Shown here: piece by piece, positions 30,417 to 33,610 of the stretch
How the letters are laid out: each line of letters opens with the position of its first letter
Position numbering within the stretch: position 1 is the first letter of the stretch
Assembly (NCBI GenBank): GCA_946534585.1
Contig: CAMNCV010000094.1
Span: 1-33,610, forward strand
DNA from: an uncultured Prevotellaceae bacterium
GTDB taxonomy: Bacteria; Bacteroidota; Bacteroidia; Bacteroidales; Bacteroidaceae
Length of the DNA stretch: 33,610 nt
Reading direction: 5' to 3'
Position numbers and translations under genes: made by a program
The notes under the pieces: generated by a model
The model's database searches: none
What the model saw: only the letters and a program-made list of their open reading frames with translations
What the model was told of the DNA's origin: nothing

Positions 30417-31961
30417 ATGGCACAGCAAGAAGATGTATTTAAGAAGATAGTAAGCCACTGCAAAGAGTATGGCTTTGTGTTCCCATCAAGTGATATCTAT
30501 GACGGACTGGGCGCAGTGTATGACTACGGTCAGAACGGTGTTGAGATGAAAAACAACATCAAGCAGTACTGGTGGCAGTCAATGGTGTTGCTGCACGACA
30601 ATATCGTGGGCATTGACTCTTCTATCTTTATGCACCCTACTATATGGAAGGCTTCTGGACACGTTGACGCCTTCAATGACCCTCTCATTGATAACCGCGA
30701 TTCAAAGAAGCGTTATCGTGCCGACGTGCTCATAGAGGAGCAGATGGCAAAGTATGAGGATAAGATTGCCAAGGAGATTGCCAAGGCAAAGAAGAAGTTC
30801 GGCGACAGTTTTGACGAGAAGCAGTTCCGCGAGACTAACCCTCGCGTGCTGGAGAACCAGAAGAAGTTTGACGACCTGCACGCACGCTACAGCGAGGCTA
30901 TGAACAAGATGGACCTCGAGATGCTGAAACAGATTATTCTCGATGAGGGGATAGTATGTCCAATCAGCGGTACACGCAACTGGACCGACGTTCGCCAGTT
31001 CAACCTCATGTTCTCAACAGAGATGGGCGCATCTGCCGACAACTCAATGAAGATATACCTCCGTCCAGAGACAGCACAAGGTATCTTTGTGAACTATCTC
31101 AACGTGCAGAAGACAGGCCGTATGAAGATACCATTCGGCATAGCACAGATAGGTAAGGCATTCCGTAACGAGATTGTGGCACGTCAGTTCATCTTCCGTA
31201 TGCGTGAGTTTGAGCAGATGGAGATGCAGTTCTTCATCAAGCCAGGCACAGAGCTCGACTGGTTTGCCAAGTGGAAGGAGACACGTATGAAGTGGCACCA
31301 GAACCTCGGCTTCGGCGCAGAGAACTATCGTTTCCACGACCACGACAAGCTGGCTCACTATGCTAACGCAGCAACAGACATCGAGTTCCGCATGCCATTC
31401 GGATTCAAGGAGGTAGAGGGTATTCACTCACGTACCAACTTCGACCTGTCACAGCATGAGAAATTCTCAGGCAAGCAGATAAAGTACTTCGATCCAGAAC
31501 TGAACGAGTCATACACTCCGTATGTCATTGAGACATCTATCGGTGTTGACCGTATGTTCCTCTCTATCATGTGCCACTCATACGAGGAGGAGAAACTGGA
31601 GAACGGCGAGACACGTACAGTGCTCCACCTGCCTGCCGCCTTGGCTCCTGTGAAGCTTGCAGTGTTCCCACTCACTAAGAAGGACGGACTGCCAGAGAAA
31701 GCACAGGAGATTATGAACGACCTGAAGTTCCACTTCAACTGCAAGTATGAGGAGAAGGATCAGATAGGTAAGCGCTATCGCCGTCAGGACGCCATCGGTA
31801 CACCATACTGCGTTACCGTTGACCACCAGACACTTGAGGACAACACCGTGACACTGCGTGAGCGTGACTCAATGGAGCAGCGCCGTGTGAATATCAACGA
31901 ACTGCGCGGCATTATCGAAGATCAGGTGACAATTACGTCACTGCTTAAGAAACTGCAGTAA
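30417..31961 (+). CDS. glyS: Glycine--tRNA ligase, single-chain (alpha2) type
   Basis: A 514-residue class II aminoacyl-tRNA synthetase that charges tRNA-Gly. Family marks: FVFPSSDIYDGLGAVYDYGQNGVEMKNN at the N-terminus, MHPTIWKASGHVDAFNDPLID, RPETAQGIFVNY, motif 2 with FRNEIVARQFIFRMREFEQMEMQFFI, motif 3 near SIGVDRMFLS, and a C-terminal anticodon-binding domain (LAPVKLAVFPLTKKDG to the end). This is the homodimeric form seen in Bacteroidetes, archaea and eukaryotes, not the alpha2beta2 form of E. coli. Codon choice looks more biased than in neighbours, as expected of a highly expressed gene. The FKBP gene follows by 6 bp. Confidence 0.97.
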   Translation: MAQQEDVFKKIVSHCKEYGFVFPSSDIYDGLGAVYDYGQNGVEMKNNIKQYWWQSMVLLHDNIVGIDSSIFMHPTIWKASGHVDAFNDPLIDNRDSKKRYRADVLIEEQMAKYEDKIAKEIAKAKKKFGDSFDEKQFRETNPRVLENQKKFDDLHARYSEAMNKMDLEMLKQIILDEGIVCPISGTRNWTDVRQFNLMFSTEMGASADNSMKIYLRPETAQGIFVNYLNVQKTGRMKIPFGIAQIGKAFRNEIVARQFIFRMREFEQMEMQFFIKPGTELDWFAKWKETRMKWHQNLGFGAENYRFHDHDKLAHYANAATDIEFRMPFGFKEVEGIHSRTNFDLSQHEKFSGKQIKYFDPELNESYTPYVIETSIGVDRMFLSIMCHSYEEEKLENGETRTVLHLPAALAPVKLAVFPLTKKDGLPEKAQEIMNDLKFHFNCKYEEKDQIGKRYRRQDAIGTPYCVTVDHQTLEDNTVTLRERDSMEQRRVNINELRGIIEDQVTITSLLKKLQ

Positions 31962-31967
31962 GGGACA

Positions 31968-32651
31968 ATGGATACACTGATGAAATACCGCTTTGTGCTG
32001 CTCTGCATCTTGCTATCGGCCATGACTATGACCTCATGCTCCGAGAGTGACGATAAGGATGATGAATATGCCAACTGGGAGTCACGCAATAATGTGTACT
32101 TCGAGAACATATACCAGCAGGCCAAGTCAGCTATTGACTCTGGTGACGAGTCATGGATGATAATTAAGTCGTGGTCAAAAGACGGTGCATTGAGCCTTTA
32201 TACCGCAGGAGCAGAGGAAGGCACACACACTGACTATATTGTGGCTCACGTAGAAAGTCAGAGCAGTTATCATGACGAATGTAAGGTTCTAACAGAGCAG
32301 TCGCTCGCCACTCCGCTATATACAGACACTGTGCGTTTGCACTACCGTGGTTGGTTGATGCCTTCAGCGTCGTATAGCGAAGGCAAGCAGTTTGACTCAT
32401 CATGGCAGGGTGATTACGACACGACGACGATGGTGCCGGCAAAACTCTCTGTAAGTGGTATGATCAACGGTTTTACTACAGCGCTGATGTCGATGCACGT
32501 AGGTGACCGTTGGACGGTTTACATACCATGGCAACTGGCTTATGGCTCATCGTCAACATCTTCATCAATACCCAATTGTAGCGTATTACGCTTTGATATG
32601 ACACTTCAATCATACTGGAAAGCTGGCACGAAAGTCTCAGGTTTCAAGTAA
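31968..32651 (+). CDS. FKBP-type peptidyl-prolyl cis-trans isomerase lipoprotein
   Basis: A 227-residue lipoprotein with lipobox MTSC (Cys24 from the start at 31968; an ATG at 31980 would remove four residues and is equally plausible). The C-terminal ~110 residues are an FKBP domain: VRLHYRGWLM, EGKQFDSSW, VSGMINGFTTALMSMHVGDRWTVYIPWQLAYGSS, IPNCSVLRFDMTLQSYW. The N-terminal ~100 residues are a helical/linker region containing ARK-like acidic stretches (SESDDKDDEYANWESRNN). It probably assists folding of exported proteins in the periplasm or at the outer membrane. It follows glyS by 6 bp, a pairing I recall as common in Bacteroidales, and ends before a hairpin shared with the convergent der gene. 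Confidence 0.9.
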   Translation: MDTLMKYRFVLLCILLSAMTMTSCSESDDKDDEYANWESRNNVYFENIYQQAKSAIDSGDESWMIIKSWSKDGALSLYTAGAEEGTHTDYIVAHVESQSSYHDECKVLTEQSLATPLYTDTVRLHYRGWLMPSASYSEGKQFDSSWQGDYDTTTMVPAKLSVSGMINGFTTALMSMHVGDRWTVYIPWQLAYGSSSTSSSIPNCSVLRFDMTLQSYWKAGTKVSGFK

Positions 32652-32665
32652 ACAACCGCGTTTTC

Positions 32666-32788
32666 CTATATTCCGTAATCGAGATATTCCAATGTGAGTG
32701 TTAAAGTCTTACGGAATGTAATCTGTTCAGGAAAACCCAGTTTGTGAGCCACTTTCTTAATGCTCAGTTTGCATTGTGCAAGAACCAT
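32666..32788 (-). pseudogene. Decayed C-terminal fragment of an AraC-type helix-turn-helix protein
   Basis: On the minus strand, 40 codons read MVLAQCKLSIKKVAHKLGFP, then EQITFRKTLTLTLEY, ending at a TAG. The first part fits the second helix-turn-helix of AraC regulators (LSIKEIAxxLGFxxxSxFxRxFK). After FRK the usual FKxxTGxTPxxYR is replaced by a shorter, degenerate run. In-frame TAG and TAA codons lie just upstream. No sensor domain or first helix-turn-helix is present. I read this as a gene remnant. It could also be a chance short ORF, but the match to the AraC pattern is good over about 25 residues. Confidence 0.6.
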
Positions 32789-32793
32789 ATACT

Positions 32794-32831
32794 ATTACTC
32801 CCCATCTGCTTTTTAGCAAATGGGGAGTAAT
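32794..32831. terminator. Strong hairpin between FKBP gene and der
   Basis: A 12-bp perfect stem (ATTACTCCCCAT with ATGGGGAGTAAT) has additional TGC/GCA pairing within the 14-nt loop. It sits between two convergent genes and may end both transcripts. It is not followed by a long T-run on either side. Confidence 0.65.
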
Positions 32832-32868
32832 GCTTATTTGTGTATAAGTATATGTATATGTATCTGAA

Positions 32869-33610
32869 TTATTTTTGTCTAACAAAGACATTGATTGGTG
32901 TACCAGTCAGTTCCCAATGCGAGCGTAATTGGTTTTCAAGGAAACGACGATATTGTTCCTTTACGTACTGCGGAAGGTTCGCATAGAACACGAAAGTTGG
33001 TATCTGAGTGTCGGGAACCTGATTGCAGTATTTTATCTTGATGTACTTACCCTTTACCGACTGTGGCGGTGTCGCCTCGATAATCGGCAGCATCACTTCG
33101 TTGAGTTTGCTTGTGCCAATACGTACCTTGCGGTTCAAATATACCTGTTTTGCAGTTTCAAGCACTTTGAAAATACGCTGTTTGGTAAGGGCAGAGGCAA
33201 AGACTATGGGGAAATCAATAAACGGTGCCATACGCTCACGGATGGCATTCTCAAAGGTCTTGATGGCTATAGGTGACTTGTCCTCTACAAGGTCCCATTT
33301 GTTCACGACTACAACGAGCGACTTGTTATTCTTCTGAATGAGTTGGAAGATGTTCATGTCCTGTGCTTCTATGCCGCGGGTAGCATCTATCATGAGTATG
33401 CAGACGTCGGAATTTTCTATGGTTCGTATTGAGCGCATGACGCTGTAGAACTCGAGGTCCTCGCTTACCTTGTTCTTGCGGCGTATTCCGGCGGTGTCAA
33501 CAAGGTAGAAGTCAAAGCCAAACTTGTCATAGCGTGTGTATATACTGTCGCGTGTGGTACCTGCTATCTCTGTTACGATGTTGCGGTCCTCGCCTATGAA
33601 GGCGTTGATG
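32869..33610 (-). CDS. der: Ribosome-assembly GTPase Der (EngA), C-terminal part (5' end outside window)
   Basis: The frame is open from the right edge, giving 246 residues of the second GTPase domain plus the KH-like domain. Visible motifs: the stretch after the P-loop ([20 protein letters not shown], switch I), DTAGIRRK (G3, with [16 protein letters not shown] before it), NKWDLVEDK (G4), ASAL (G5), then the C-terminal KH-like domain ([63 protein letters not shown]). Der helps mature the 50S ribosomal subunit. The N-terminal GTPase domain and start codon lie beyond the window. It converges on the FKBP gene. Confidence 0.96.
   Translation of the reverse strand, partial: INAFIGEDRNIVTEIAGTTRDSIYTRYDKFGFDFYLVDTAGIRRKNKVSEDLEFYSVMRSIRTIENSDVCILMIDATRGIEAQDMNIFQLIQKNNKSLVVVVNKWDLVEDKSPIAIKTFENAIRERMAPFIDFPIVFASALTKQRIFKVLETAKQVYLNRKVRIGTSKLNEVMLPIIEATPPQSVKGKYIKIKYCNQVPDTQIPTFVFYANLPQYVKEQYRRFLENQLRSHWELTGTPINVFVRQK

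Overview
The window looks like a chromosomal segment of a Bacteroidales bacterium, most probably Prevotella or a close relative in Prevotellaceae. The signs are a SusD/SusE-type glycan-utilisation block, lipoproteins with a Cys a few residues before an acidic stretch, a BACON domain, class II (alpha2-type) glycyl-tRNA synthetase next to an FKBP isomerase, the clpP-clpX-recQ order, and several promoters of the Bacteroidetes type (TTTG, about 20 nt, TAnnTTTG). Taxonomy is inferred from protein character and gene order only.

Layout. Positions 1-7024 are the distal part of a polysaccharide utilisation locus on the + strand: the 3' end of a susD homologue, two large SusE/SusF-position surface lipoproteins, and a BACON-GH5 endoglucanase-like lipoprotein. 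A terminator-like hairpin, a good promoter and a leader carrying four 22-bp tandem repeats then introduce a 1333-residue secreted PL1-type pectate lyase with FN3, autotransporter-type beta repeats and a C-terminal tag (7422-11423), ended by a strong terminator. Next come a YqiA-like esterase and xerD (TTG start). xerD runs tail-to-tail into an AraC-family regulator (13097-13960, minus). The regulator is divergent from a three-gene + strand cluster: a beta-propeller/DUF362 fusion, an aldo/keto reductase joined by an ATGA overlap, and a GH2 beta-galactosidase-like enzyme. This reads as a regulated sugar-processing unit.

Positions 20016-20515 hold more copies of the 22-bp repeat in reverse orientation, including a 47-bp near-perfect palindrome, and a promoter for a 1606-residue secreted protein made largely of seven divergent repeats of about 130-140 residues. 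It carries the same C-terminal tag as the pectate lyase. Directly behind it is an isolated 55-codon gene (25453-25620) with its own promoter-like site and hairpin. Its product looks like a leader-plus-acidic-tail peptide.

The right third is housekeeping: clpP, clpX (GTG start), recQ, glyS, an FKBP-type isomerase lipoprotein, and on the minus strand the 3' part of der. A decayed AraC-type helix-turn-helix fragment lies between the isomerase and der.

The less ordinary content is in the non-coding DNA and architectures: a 23-bp dispersed element (three copies), a 22-bp repeat family (two clusters), AGTGAAA heptad runs that extend into the signal-peptide codons of the GH5 gene, the propeller-DUF362 fusion, the giant repeat protein, and the small orphan peptide gene.
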